DNA of 64,000 nucleotides, taken from NCBI GenBank assembly GCA_001972305.1, contig BDDD01001662.1, forward strand, positions 9,369 to 73,368, written 5' to 3'. The notes below the pieces were generated by a model, which saw only the letters and a program-made list of their open reading frames with translations, ran no database searches and was not told where the DNA came from. The translations under genes and the position numbers were made by a program. Source of the DNA: Cephalotus follicularis (Eukaryota > Streptophyta > Magnoliopsida > Oxalidales > Cephalotaceae). Shown one piece after another: positions 21,727 to 33,959 of this stretch (the first letter of the stretch is position 1; each line of letters opens with the position of its first letter).

Positions 21727-22695
21727 TTAGGCAAAGCTCTTTTGAGGAGATCAGGCAGAATCCCATTAGCACCTGAGAGGTATGGTTTCCTCATTGATGG
21801 TACTGATGAGATAAACGTTATTAAAGATGACGAGCCTGCCAATAACTTAGAGGCAGTGCAAAGCACTGAATCTGAAGCATGGCTAGGAGCCATGAAATCC
21901 GAGATGGATTCCATGTATTCCAACCAAGTATGGAATTTGGTTGAAGCACCCGAAGGCATAGTGCCTATTGGCTGCAAATGGATCTTCAAGAAGACTTATA
22001 AAGCTCGATTAGTGGCGAAAGGGTATAGGCAACGACATGGGGTTGACTATACTGAGACTTTCTCACCTGTCGCCATGCTTAAATCCATTAGGATTTTGCT
22101 TATTATTGCCGCTCATTGTGATTATGAGATATGGCAAATGTATGTCAAGACGACATTCTTAAATGGGCGTCTTGAAGAGGATATTTATATGTCCCAACCC
22201 GAGGGGTTTACATCTTCCGAGCACCCACACATGGTGTGCAAGCTCGATCGGTCCATCTATGGACTAAAGCAAGCATCTCGTAGGTGGAATCTACATTTTG
22301 ATGAAGCAGTCAAAGCTTTTGACTTCGTTAAAAATATAGATGAGGCCTGTGTTTATCGAAATCAAGAGGGAACTAGTATCACTTTCTTAGTGCTATATGT
22401 AGATGACATTCTACTCATTGGGAATGATGTAGGGATGTTGCAGTCTGCAAAGATATGGCTAACTAAGAATTTTTCCATGAAAGATTTGGTAGAAGCCACC
22501 TATATACTGGGTATTCGGATCTTCAGGGATAGATCCAATAGGTTACTTGGGCTTTCCCAAAGCCAGTACATCAGCAAGGTGCTGAAGAGGTTTAGCATGG
22601 ACAATTCCAAGAGACGCCTATTGCCAATAGGTGAAGGAATTCGTCTTTCTCGAAAGATGTCTCCTCAGACATCTGAAGAGAGAGCACGCATGTGA
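21727..22695 (+). pseudogene. Copia C reverse transcriptase
   Basis: RT motifs appear in order: WIFKKTYKARLVAKGYRQ (a short in-frame deletion precedes YKARL), TFSPV, TTFLNG (usually TAFLNG), IYGLKQASRRW and the catalytic LYVDDILLIG near 22400. A TGA at 22693-22695 ends the frame just before the RNase H part. The rest of the domain is intact in register. Confidence 0.9.
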
Positions 22696-23388
22696 CGGAT
22701 ACCTTATGCTTCGGCAGTAGGGTCAATCATGTATGCCATGTTATGTACTAGGCCTGATGTCGCACTTGCCCTGGGTATGGCAAGTCATTTTCAATCTGAT
22801 CCTGGTGAGAAGCACTGAGAAGTGGTCAAGGGAGTCCTGAAGTACCTTAGAAGGACTCAGGATATGTTCTTGATCTATGGAAAAGATAGTGAACTAAAAT
22901 TGGAGGGATTCACAGACTCCAGTTTTGATAGTGATCCGGATGATCACAAATCTATCTCTGGGTACGTTTTTGTACTTAATGGTGGAGCTGTGAACTAGCA
23001 CAGTTCAAAACAAGGGACTATTGCATATTCTACCACAGAAGCCAAGTACATAGCAGCCTCATATGCTGCCAAGGAGGGTGTATGGATGCGCAAGTTCGTT
23101 ACTGAACTAGGAGTTGTTTCATCCGTTATTAGTCCAGTTGTTATATACTCTGCTAATAATGGGGTTGTAGCACAAGCCAAGGAACCGCGATCTCACTAGC
23201 GATCCAAACACATCGAGCAGCGCTATCATTTAATCCGGGAGATTATTGGTAGGGGAGATATACAGCTAGAGAAGGTCTCCTCAGAGGAGAACACAGCAGA
23301 TCCACTGACCAAGGCAATGGGCACCAAGGCTCTGGAGCATCATCATGGGACGATGGGTCTAGGCTATAAGAGTTCATGGCTTGAGGGT
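22696..23388 (+). pseudogene. Copia C RNase H
   Basis: It continues in the same frame with PYASAVGSIMYAML, TDSSF, SISGYVF and STTEAKYIAAS, the Copia RNase H signature. In-frame stops lie at 22816-22818 and 22996-22998 (both expected Trp) and 23197-23199 (expected Gln). RNase H removes RNA from the RNA:DNA hybrid during reverse transcription. Confidence 0.88.
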
Positions 23389-23400
23389 CAAGTGGGAGAT
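23388..23400 (+). promoter_or_regulatory. Polypurine tract of C
   Basis: CAAGTGGGAGAT directly before the 3' LTR at 23401, the usual plus-strand primer form for this kind of Copia. Confidence 0.8.
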
Positions 23401-24064
23401 TGTTAGATATAGTGACCCGACAATCCATTAGATGGGTTGTCAAATTATATCTTATCTTGTATGAAACAATCTTATTCCTTATATATATGATGCGCCCTAA
23501 TTTTGTTATGGCTAAATCACTTGTGTTTTATCACTTAATTGAAGTAGTTTATTATTTACCTGCTTACACTTCCGATGCCCTGACATAAGGTTGGATGCCT
23601 AGAATGGAGGCTGTGAGATTGGTTACCTTATTCCTTATGCCGAATTAGTTCCAAGTCATAGGTTCACTTTGTGGGCATCAGTGAACCGGATAGACTTGCG
23701 CGTCACCATTGTCGAATTAGTTCCAAGTCATAGGTTCATTAGTTCCAGAGACTTGGAGAAGATTAAAGAGGGAATCTAGTCAAGAGTGTAGCAGCAAAGA
23801 AAGAAGGATCCTTCACCCGCTGGTATATCTCTTGGTCCTTCTCTTCTTGCCATGCTTGTGTGTCACCATTGTTTGATATGGTGACACCAATTCAATTCTG
23901 TTGATGATGTGGTGATCCATATGGTCAGTGGACATGCCATAATGGACTGTATATGTTTTATTGGGTGTTCTTCCACTGCCATGTTCATATGTTTTTGTTT
24001 TGTTGTACACCCTACACACCATAGCCCATTTATGGCTCCGGATTTAGTTCATCCATTTCCATCA
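23401..24064 (+). repeat. 3' LTR of C, internally deleted
   Basis: The first 300 bp match 9679-9985 and the last 320 bp match 11530-11854. About 1.55 kb between them is missing. At the junction (about 23703-23750) a 40-bp filler repeats nearby LTR words (CGAATTAGTTCCAAGTCATA occurs twice). The outer end and the target duplication CTTCC are intact, so the deletion came after insertion. Confidence 0.9.
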
Positions 24065-24437
24065 CTTCCACTTCGTGGTATAGCCACAACACTTTCACTA
24101 GCGAAATCGTTTTACTCTTTAACTGTTTGATTCGTCGGTCGAGAATTTGGATAGGTATCTCTTCGAAACTCTTATCCGTTCTCAACTGCAATGGCTCCCA
24201 TTGCAAAACATGAGAAGGGTCAGGATGATACTTCCTCAGCATCGAAACATGAAACACAATGTGTACATCCGCCAGGTTGGGTGGTAAGGCAAGTCGATAA
24301 GCAACAGTCCCCACTCTCTCAAGTATCTCAAATGGTCCTATAAATTGAGGGGACAACTTTCCTTTCTTGCCAAACCTCATAATTGCTTTAGTCAGAGAGA
24401 CTTTAAGGAATACACGATCGCCCACTACGAACTCCAA
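24065..24437 (-). pseudogene. Gypsy B integrase C-terminus / chromodomain start
   Basis: On the minus strand the frame has VGDRVFLKVS, GKLSPQFIGPFEILERVG, VHIVFHVSMLRKY and the start of the chromodomain motif (VKVLWLYHEVE), cut at 24065 by C and continued at 9678. Chromodomains in this position are typical of chromoviruses and are thought to guide integration to particular chromatin. Confidence 0.88.
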
Positions 24438-25500
24438 CTCTAGCCTACGGTGGTCTGCCTAGCTTTTCTGTCTGCTTTGTGATTTAAGAAGTCTATCCCG
24501 TATAGACATCGTCTTCTCAGTTGTCTCTTGTACAAGCTTGGGTCCCATTAGACTCTGTTCACCCACTTCAAACCAAAATATCGGGGTTCTACATTTCCAT
24601 CCATAGAGAGCCTCGAATGGTGCCATTCCAATACTAGCATGATAACTGTTGTTATATGAGAACTTTACAAACGGTAGACGATCTTCCCAGCTACCTCCCC
24701 AATCCAAAACCCATGCTCGTAGCATGTCATCCAGACTCTGAATGGTTCTCTCAAACTATCCATCAGTTTGGGGATGAAAGGTTGTGGTGAAGTTAAGCTG
24801 AGTACCAAAAGCTTCATGCAGTTTCTTCTAGAGCCGTGATGTAAAACGAAGGTCTCTGTCAGACACCATGCTTATTGGTACTCCATGAAGCTTTATAATT
24901 TCATCGACATACAGATTTGCTAGCCGTGTGAGAGAATAATTCAACTTGATCGCAAAAAAATGAGCTGATTTGGTTAAGCGATCAACAAATACCCATATAG
25001 CATCATAGCTATTCCTCATTCTGGGCAGTCCTGATACAAAATCTATCGTAATGTGTTCCCATTTGCACTGTGCCACAAGCAACGGCTGGAATAATCAACC
25101 TTGTCTTTGATGCTCTACTTTAACCCGTTGGTATGTCAAACAGAAAGCAACATATGCAACTATCTCCTTCTTCATGTTATTCCACCAATAGCTCAACTTT
25201 ACATCTCGCTACATCTTTGTACTTCCCGAATGTACAGAGAAACTTGAGTGATGCGCTTGTGACAACAGTTCATCCTTTAGCTCTTTGTCATTTGGGACAC
25301 ATATCCTGCTATGATATCGGATCAGTCCGTCACCTTGAATAGAGAAATCTTGTTTCAGTCCTCCATGCTCACTCAAAGCTATCTTGAGCATATCTCCATC
25401 ATTACTCTGAGCCTCACGGATCTGGTCCATTAACCATGGACGCATCTGAATATGAGCAATTGTGAAGCAAGCCAATCGATGGCTACAGGCATCTGCAACA
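24438..25500 (-). pseudogene. Gypsy B integrase core and zinc finger
   Basis: Minus-strand pieces 25209-25475 (linker and H of the HHCC finger, AHHSSFSVHSGSTKM), 24828-25082 (WEHITIDFVSGLP with first Asp; VSDRD with second Asp) and 24459-24725 (WVLDWGGSWEDRLPFVKFSYNN; ALYGWKCRTP) are separated by stops and small indels. The catalytic Glu falls in the broken stretch near 24740 (SDDML/QTLDD region). Clearly inactive. Confidence 0.85.
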
Positions 25501-26184
25501 ACATTAGCTTTGCCTGGATGTTACTGTATTACACAGTTATAGTCATTAAGCAATTTCATCCATATTTGTTGTCTCATATTCAAGTCTTTCTGTGAGAACA
25601 AGTACTTTAGGCTTTTGTGATCCGGTTACACATCAAACTTCGTTCCATATAAATAATGCCTCCATTTACGCAGTGTGAACACTATTGTCGCTAATTCCAG
25701 ATCATGCGTGGGATAGTTCTCCTCATAGGGCTTAAGCTTCCTTGAGGCGTATGCGATCACCCTTCCATTTTGCATAAGGACACATCCCATACCACTACCT
25801 GATGCATCACTGTATATCACAAAACCTTCATTGCCCTCTGGTAAGGCTAGGACTGGCACAGTAGTCAGACGATGCTTCAATTCTTGGAAACTCTACTCAT
25901 GAGCATCATCCCATATAAACACAACATTCTTCTGCATCAATCTAGTCAGAGGTGTGGTTATCCTTGAAAATCCTTCCACAAATCGGCGGTAATATCCTGC
26001 CAAGCCAAGAAAGCTCCAGACTTCCCTTCACATTCGTTGGTCGCTTCCAGCCCTTTACCGCTTCGATTTTTGTAGGATCTACAGACAATCGTGCATTGGA
26101 TATAACATGACCAAGGAATGTTACCTCTGATAACTAGAATTCACACTTTATAAACTTGTCATACAGCTAGTGGTCTCTGGTAGT
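25501..26184 (-). pseudogene. Gypsy B RNase H region
   Basis: 25626-25880 encodes [43 protein letters not shown] and [19 protein letters not shown], the RNase H domain after Gypsy RT. Stops and shifts separate it from RT upstream and integrase downstream. Confidence 0.85.
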
Positions 26185-27300
26185 TCACAATGCCAAGTGC
26201 AAATGTTCTCCATGCTCTTCCATGGACTTAGAATATATCAGGATATCATCAATAAACACCAGTATAAACTGATCAAGATATGGACTGGATATTCTATTCA
26301 TCAGGCTCATGAATGCAGCAGGGGTGTTAGTCACCCCGAAAGGCATTACCACAAATTCGTAGTGTCCATATTGTGATCGGAAGGCAGTCTTTGGAATATC
26401 CTCTACTCTAACTCTGAGCTGGTGATATCCTGATCTCAGGTCCAATTTAGAAAACACTAAAGATCCCTTCAGCTGATGAAACAGATCATCAACGTGTGGC
26501 AGTGGATATTTATTCTTGACCGTCAATTTATTTAGTTGCCGGTAATCAATACACATCCGTAATGATCCGTCTTTCTTATTAGTAAACAAGATCGTTGCTC
26601 CCCATGGGGATACACTTGGTCTGATAAAACCTTTGTCCAACAACTCCTGTAATTGTACTTTCAATTCCTTTAACTTGGGAAGGGCCATCCGGTAAGGAGC
26701 TGTCGATATGGGGGTTGTTCCTGGCAAAAGATCTATAGCAAACTCCATATCTCTCTCAGGAGGTAAGGACGTTAGTTCTTTCGGAAACACATCCGGGAAT
26801 TGACAAACCAGAGGAACATCCTCCAATTTTGGCATCCATCTGATGTCATCCGTAACATGCGCTAGGTAAGCAGTACGACCCTGTCTCAAGAGTCTGTCAG
26901 CCTGGATAGAAGATATCATAGAAAGTGGTTGATGCTCTAACGTCCCTATAAACTGGAACAGAGACTGTCCTGGACAATGGAAGGTTACAACCTTCCTATT
27001 ACAATCTACATATGCATAATGTACTGACATCCAATCCATACGGAGAATCATATCAAGGTCGTCCATCGGCAACACTATGAGGTTTGCCGGAAGAACATGT
27101 CTGAAAATCTCTATGGCACAAGATCTACACACCCACCGGGAGGTAACCGACTCTCCTACTGGAGTGTTGACCTTTATTACAAAAGGTAAGGGCTCGAGTT
27201 CCACATTCATACGACTTATAAAATAGGAAGAAAAATATGAATCGGATGAGCCTGGATCAATCAAAGTTCATGCCAAAAGCTGAGATACAAATACCATACC
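26185..27300 (-). pseudogene. Gypsy B protease and reverse transcriptase
   Basis: The longest open stretch of B (359 codons, 26185-27264). It starts with the aspartic protease motif in the form [10 protein letters not shown] (usually DSG/DTG: Ser or Thr replaced by Pro, an unlikely active site). RT follows with [46 protein letters not shown], the [14 protein letters not shown] motif and catalytic [11 protein letters not shown] near 26245. Gypsy order (RT before integrase) is clear. Confidence 0.9.
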
Positions 27301-28757
27301 TCCAATCATTGAGGCTGATCCAGAAGCGGCTCGCTGATCCATAGCATATACTCTGCATTGTACCATAAGCGCCGGTCCCATCGGATATTTGCCACGGTCT
27401 CCTCGTGAACTAGTGCTAGGGCAGCCTTGCTAGAAATTTCCTTGTGATCCGTTCGAACCTTGTCCTGTTTGATCTCCCATGTTGGATATGTTAAGGGGAC
27501 ATTCCCCACCTATGTGCTACGGAGCTCCATAACTCCAACACCGACCATTCTTCGACCAACAGTCATCTAAAACATGGTTGGTACGTCCACAGTGCACACA
27601 GGGTTCAACAGTCTCATGTTCATCATCGGCAGGTCTAGAAGAACCTCATTGCGAAGTCATCCTTGCTGTCATCTTCGCCGTGAATCATGACCCGGTCTTG
27701 TTTGCTGAGAACCACAAGATTGCCTTCCCAACCTCAAAGGTCTTGCTGGGCTACCAATACTTCAGGGGGATTCACCCTGCCTTGGACTCTGTGATATCCA
27801 GACCAGTTAGATTTATTACTACTCCCCGAAATTCTTCCCGACTGCTCACCAGAAGGGGCAGGTCTCCAATTGCATGTCTGAATTTCCAAATTCTACAATC
27901 ACTGAGCCAAGGCTTCAAGTTCTCATGCCAGGTTAGATGGATCAAAGAAGGATCGTAAATGACGGGGCACTAACTTCTCTTAGATGTCAGGTCAAAGTCC
28001 TCCAAGAAACTTCTTAGCTTTCTTTGACTCAGTGTTTACCATGTACGGAGCTATCCATGATAACTCGATGAACTTAGCCTCATATTGGGCTACTGTCATA
28101 TCTCCCTGTGTCAGGCCTAGGAATTCAGCCTCTCTCTTATTAATTTTGACACCTCGAGATAGAATATGTCATTAAACTCTGCCTTAAAAGCATTCCAAGA
28201 GTACGTTTCCCTAGAAGACTTAATCATCTTCCACCAATGCTCCGATTTGAATTGTAACATATGCGTTTCAAACACAACCTTCTGCGAGTCAGAGCAATCC
28301 ATGACTCAAAAAATCTTATTCAATTGCATTAGCCATCTCTCAGCCGATATAGCATCAGGATCTCCTGTGAAGGCTGGAGGGTTTAGCTTTAAGAATCCGA
28401 TCAAGGGGTTCTCTCGTCGTGAAGGTTGGTCAACAGATCTTCTTGCTGCTTCAATCCGCCTAGCCGGTCTAACAGCTGATGTATGTTACTGTAACTCCGC
28501 TGCACACCTAGCTCGTACAGCAGCAGGTGGTTGTTCTTCTTCATCCGGTGCCCTTGCACAAATTCTTGCATTTGACTTATCATCGCACGCATTCTCCTCA
28601 TAAATCCTCTAGGTTCCTATCATGTAGGGGCAACATCTTTGGCTTCTTGAGCCATATTTACTTCTTCCTATCTTTCCGTATCTCTATTCACATGGGTACG
28701 CCTCGTCGACGAACCGGATCTCCCTCCTAGTGTAGCTCCACTTCGTCACCTTTCCAT
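27301..28757 (-). pseudogene. Gypsy B gag
   Basis: The start ATG at 28757 is followed at codon 4 by a stop. Open pieces at 28401-28601 and 28117-28302 carry MRRMRAMISQMQEF and the retrotransposon capsid motif WWKMIKSS...WNAFKAEFNDIFY. A CCHC zinc knuckle CVHCGRTNHVLDDC lies at about 27556-27597. Several stops and indels make it non-functional. The part at 28413-28660 provided the reference that exposed the string-reversed block of E. Confidence 0.85.
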
Positions 28758-28866
28758 ACAGATTCACATACAGGAACAAGTCAATATCCACACATATATC
28801 TTAAATCGACTTGCCAAGGGTCCTATCCCGGCATATCCAGAATAGTACGGCTCGGATACCAAAACT
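28758..28866 (-). promoter_or_regulatory. Gypsy B leader and primer-binding site
   Basis: The complement of 28850-28861 is TGGTATCCGAGC, an initiator tRNA-Met site with one change. The LTR begins at 28867. Confidence 0.8.
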
Positions 28867-29715
28867 TGTCAAGCCTTGAATCATGGGTTGGGCCACATGG
28901 CCCGACGCGTGGCAATTCATACATTTCCTTTACCCATTTCCATTATGCAAATACCAGCCAAGTGAAACTTAATATAAAATAATCAAAGTAGTGTGTGGAT
29001 ATATACCCAGCTTCAAAACAATACATATAAAATACACTGACACAACCCAGCATGATATAGAAATCAAATACATAATTATCCTCTGCAAATCTGTCTTCTA
29101 AAGCACACTGCCGAGGAGGAGGAACTTATACTTCTCTTTATCCTTTCTGCTGCCAAAGAGCTCCACTAAAGCCTGGACATGTACCTGAACCTGGCCCATG
29201 GAGAGAATGGGTCAGCAACCTAAGGTGTTGTGTAGGAAACCACATGTACGGCACATACAAGAGGAGCAAACAATGAAAATAGAGGAAAGCGTGCATGCCA
29301 TAACATAAGTGCATACCACAATTCATCAGTGCAGACCTTAATATATCATAACTCATAAGCCATTCCTTTGTCCGAGGACTACTCTACTCAAGCCATACAT
29401 ATCAATCACATACATAAACATTACTTAGAGGAGTCAAGTCCGATATACTATGGTCAGATCATCTAAAACGTTCACCTCTAGGCTCACCTACCAACTGAAT
29501 TCACTCTCGAGATACCCTGCCGAGTGGAATTCGCCCTTTGCTCACCTGCTCCGCAGAAGTCACCCTTAAGATCACCTGCTATCGACGAAAATTACCCTTA
29601 GGTTCACCCTTCTAGCTAGTTCGCCCGAGGATCACCTGCGTAGCGGAGTTCACCACTTTGGTTCACCTGCTCGGCGGAATTCTCCTCATTTTTGCTCAAT
29701 GCTTGGGATGATCTC

Positions 29716-30729
29716 TGTAGGAAGTCTAGAGGGGGGGTGAATAGACTTATAAAAATTAATCTAGCAAATATACCACCAATTAAAAATAAATCCACAAACA
29801 CACAATGCGGAAAGTAAAGAGTGTAGGGTTTAGAAGGTGCAAACGGATTTATAGTGGTTCGGCAAACCGCCTACGTCCACTCCCCAAGGCCTCCCCTTGA
29901 GTATTCACTAGTATGCCCCAATCCGGGCTTGGAACTCCAACCGAGCTCCAACAAACTTTCGCTCCAACCAAGCGAAATACAATTTGCTCCAACCGAGCAA
30001 TACAAGAGACAACCTCTCTTGTATGAGTGTAATAAGTGTTTTATGAAGTTACAAATTCGGATTGAATTTGTTTACAATAAAGCTCACTTGAACAAAGCTA
30101 AGAAATGTGTATAATGTAAAGTACAAAGCTTTGTGAATGTGTAAGATTTGCTTTGGATTTGATCTCTTGTGATTGATTGAATGATTGGTATTGAACTTGA
30201 GATAGCTTGAGAGTATGTGTACTTTGAATGCTTGATTATTCCTCTAAGAGTTCCAAATTTCTTTAAATAGGTAAGCCTCCAACGGATCTATTTTTAACTG
30301 TCATTAACAAAACCAGTCGGCTGGATTTGGACGGCAGCTGGCTGGATTAATGGCGCGTTTATTTGAATATAGCCGTTGGGAGTGGGCAGTCGGCTGGAGT
30401 GTGTAGGCAGTCGGCTGGAGTGTACGGCAGTCGGCTGATCCCCTGCTTCAGTCGGCTGATGAGGCTGATTTGAGAAGTTGCAAAGTTTCTGTAAAAGTCG
30501 GCTGGATCCTGGACAGCCGGCTGGACCAGCAAGGCAGTCGGCTGGAATTGGTGGCAGTCGGCTGGAATTGCCTGTACCTGCATACACAGCCTTGGCACAA
30601 CTTTGGACACAAGATTAAGTGAGTAAATGCATTTATAACTTAAAGAATTTATGCATACAAGTAATTTACGTTTGTTAATCATCAAAATAACATGTGGAAA
30701 ACATTTAATCGGGGTGGCAAAGGCCAACA
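29716..30729 (-). mobile_element. Solo LTR of the Sirevirus H family
   Basis: It runs from TGTAGGAAGTCTAGAGG to AAAGGCCAACA with target duplication ATCTC on both sides (29711-29715, 30730-30734). The empty site is confirmed by the B left LTR at about 8141-8147. It aligns with the LTRs of H (35849-37037, 52641-53828) but is shorter, 1014 bp, mainly because its motif array is shorter. A solo LTR arises by recombination between the two LTRs of a full element. Confidence 0.92.
30313..30566. repeat. CAGTCGGCTGG motif array in the solo LTR
   Basis: About ten copies of CAGTCGGCTGGA or close variants, including CAGCCGGCTGG, occur between 30313 and 30566. Nearly all have G in the centre (TCGG) where LTR A has TCGA. 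Confidence 0.8.
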
Positions 30730-31355
30730 ATCTCTATGTGGATTCACTCCTTAAGTTGACCTATCATAGGACGTCTTATATCTATCATACATCCTTTGGG
30801 TAGATGAGGGACTCTGCTCGCCAATGTACTGACCCTCGTTAGCTCGGCGCCCTTACCGTTATGCATTACTCCCCATTCTATACTTGGTATGTCCTTATAT
30901 GTATCCTTTAGGCAGAGGAGGAACTCTGCTCGGACTCTTGGTCCAGCTTAGTGTTCCTCAAGCGTTCTACCTTACTCTTCATTCTTTCTTGTACTTGGGG
31001 AAAAGATCCTCTCCAAAGCATTAGTCACCTCTGGCCTTTATGACTGAGGAGGTCCTTGGACAAGTCATACTTGGGCACCTCGGCTCCATGGGAACATTTT
31101 CTTCTCAATAATATGCTCCTCGGCCGTTATGCTCCTCAGACATTTACCTTAATGTCCTTGGACGCGTGCTTGGGAACCTCTTGACGCATGCTTTGGGATC
31201 CTCTGATGCATGCTTTGGGATGCTCTGCGCAGGGTCAGATATGCTTGGACGCATACTTTGGTGTCCTCGGCACCTTTGTGCCCTGACATTATGCTCCTTA
31301 GGCACACACTAGTGCTGGTTGGACACATAGTCCTCCTTGAACACACTAACGCTGC

Positions 31356-33885
31356 TGTAACGCCCAGGATTTTCATATGTTGTAAATTCATGATGTAAAT
31401 GTACTTTCATTGTGGAATTAATAAAATGATGGATTTCCTGACTTTGATGCGTTTTCTCTTTTGAACAATGTTGATTTTGGGATAAGAAATACCAAGAAAT
31501 GTTAAGCTTTTGCCTTACTTTCAAAATTGAATAAAGGGCAAAAGCGTCGGCGCCTTAAACCTATAGCGTCGACTCGTTTCCAACTAATGCGCGCGTATTT
31601 CAAACTTGTCAAAAGGATGACACACAGTATATGTGTCAATGCCTTTCGGGTAAATGTGTAAAGACGTCGATGTGGAGCAAAAGACGTCGAGGCCTTGTGT
31701 CGTATTCTTGATGCGCACTAACAGCCGATGGACGTGTCGCACAGAGGGTTTTTCCTGCCACTCATCCGGCATCTTGGCAGACACTTTGGGGACGTGTCAT
31801 GCATGCCTATAACACCTGACTTAACAGAGATAAAAAGAGACTGATGGGAGAGGGAATCTATGCGTGCATGAACTGGAAGGAAGAAGAATTTGACACCTAC
31901 TACACCAGTCTACATAGGAGAGAGAGGAAAAGAAAAACAGTGGGTGCATGCAGAGAAAACGAAAAATTGAACTGCATAAAACCGGTCCCTCTCATCCCTC
32001 TCATCTATTACTGAAGGATAAAACCAGAGATTTGGAGAGAGACACAGAGAGTGAAAGAAATCAGAAAAGGTTTGGAGAGAGAGATAGCTCAAAACTCCAT
32101 TGTTGAGCAAGGGAGAGCTTGGAGCTTGGACATCAATTGTTGGAACGAACCAGGGAGCGTTCAAGCCATACCTGGGAGCTCAAAAGGGACTGTGGATAGT
32201 AAAAGAGGTGTACTTTCGGCTTCTAACTTGAGGCCGAAGGTAGGGGAAGCCATAATTGAAATTTTGAGCTTAATATTCGTGCCTGGACAGTGATTTTTGT
32301 GCATAGTTTTCAGGGTTAATTGAACTGTTTTTGGTCACTGGATTTATGCCATGTTGTATTGGATGTGTAATATGATGTTGCATGTCGGTTTTCTGGGCTT
32401 AATGCATGGTTGTTTACATGTTGTTGAGTTGGAAGGGTTACAGTTTGTTATGTCATAAGGAAGAAGACGACTGATGGTCGGAAAACATCGACGCCTTCGA
32501 GAAACTTCGACACCTTTGGGTTATCTGCATGGATACTGACGTATTATACGTCGACGCCTAAGGTTCCTACCTTAACGCATCGATGCCTTAAGCGATACGC
32601 TGTCGTTTATTGTTCCATACCTTGAGCATCGACACGTATAAGTTGGACATCGACATCTTCGGAACAGTGGAAACCGCTGAAGCTAAGGAGTTGAGCGTCG
32701 ACGCTTATAGGACAAAAACATCGACGCCTAAGGATAGACGTCGACGTCTTCATGTACTGTTTGGGAAATTCTCACTTCATTGATACGAAATGATCAAGAT
32801 TCCTGTTAGGGTGCATTTGAGAATTCGTATGCATTGCATATGTACTGTTTACTGCCTGTTTATTAACTATTTATAAACTGTTTATGATTTCTAAATTGTT
32901 ATATTAATTTAGAAATGCATATATGAGTTTGAAAATCACTGTGTCTAAGTTCAAAAATATATAATGGATAATGACATATTTTTGAACATACTGGGAAAGC
33001 AATTTCCACTACTGTACTGTTTAAAGTAATACCTACTTACTGAAAATACAAATTTCAAGTGTTTATGACATTTAAAAATGTCTTGAAATGAACTGCCTTT
33101 TTACTGATCAATCGATCATTTGGTAAAATGACTTGAACGGTTACTGCACCATTACTGCACTGTTTTACTGTGACTGCTTTGTGCTTGGTTTGTGGTTGTG
33201 TTTCTGCCGTACTAGTTGCGTGGCGGGGACTGCCAGTGTTGAATAGTGGCAGGGTTTACCTAGGGGCCAGGAGTTGGCTGGGTAACTCACTGTACTATAC
33301 TATTGACTTGCTTGGTTGTCCAGAGATGGGATCAAAGCGAGAGTGCAACGTGGGGCCAGGAGTTGGCGGCGTTGTACATACTGACTGCCTGTTTGTTGGT
33401 CGCTTTGTGGACTTACTCTGTACTGTATACTGGTCCTATGCGGACGCTACTATGCCTGTTTGATGTAGCCTGACCGGGTTACTACTGTACTGTTGATGCA
33501 TATATATTTTCATATATATATCTCCACTGTTATTTTACTGTACTGCTAATATATATATATATAAACTGACATTTTTACTGCACTGCATCACTACGCATAC
33601 ATCTCATGACAGGCATGAAATGTTAATCCAAACTTACTCTTATGACTTAGCCAAGTGAGGACAAAGGCTAACCCTCTGCTTTACAGATTGACGTAGTGGA
33701 CTGGCTTTGGGAACCAACATGGACGAAGAACAAGTTTTAATAATGTTTTTACTTGGGGTTATGTCCTTTTGGGCTTTGTTCAGCTGGTTATGTATTTAAT
33801 GTATTTTGGATCACGTTCCATTTTGTGGGCTTTTAACTATGACAGACATGTATTTGGTAACGTGTAGTATGGGATGCATGTTACG
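31356..33885 (+). repeat. D LTR1, first part
   Basis: It aligns with 58259-60920 of LTR2. A GAGAGA leader region lies near 31910-32060 and the ACTGTT/TTACTG-rich part at 32830-33600. A (TA)n run near 33549 is short compared with LTR2. It continues at 54840 after the G insertion. Confidence 0.88.
32486..32751. repeat. GTCGACGCCTTCG motif array in D LTR1
   Basis: Nine or ten units such as ATCGACGCCTTCG, GTCGACGCCTAAGG and GTCGACGTCTTC occur. Two more lie upstream at 31545-31580 and 31665-31690. Confidence 0.8.
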
Positions 33886-33959
33886 TGTAATAACCAAAAT
33901 TTTTTGTTAAAGTTATAATATGGTTGCTATTGTTAAGGTTGGCTAATATTTCAGAGAAC

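Larger units (their letters stand above)
9679..24064 (+). mobile_element. Copia retrotransposon C, inserted in Gypsy B pol
   Basis: Both LTRs begin TGTTAGATATAGTG and end TTCCATCA. The 5-bp target duplication CTTCC is present at 9674-9678 and 24065-24069, and B pol continues across the empty site. Order: 5' LTR, primer site, 1.8-kb leader, gag start, [gap, E, F], rest of gag, protease, integrase, RT, RNase H, polypurine tract, 3' LTR. Integrase precedes RT, as in Copia. The pol frame stays in register from 19663 to about 23390 but carries eight in-frame stops, so C cannot encode its own enzymes. Confidence 0.92.
28867..31355 (-). repeat. 5' LTR of Gypsy B (split)
   Basis: It begins TGTCAAGCCTTGAATCATGG. 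28996-29715 and 30735-31355 match the left LTR of B (7418-8793). It is interrupted by a solo Sirevirus LTR (29716-30729) and, at 31356, by element D. Its last 780 bp should lie beyond D, outside the window. Confidence 0.85.
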
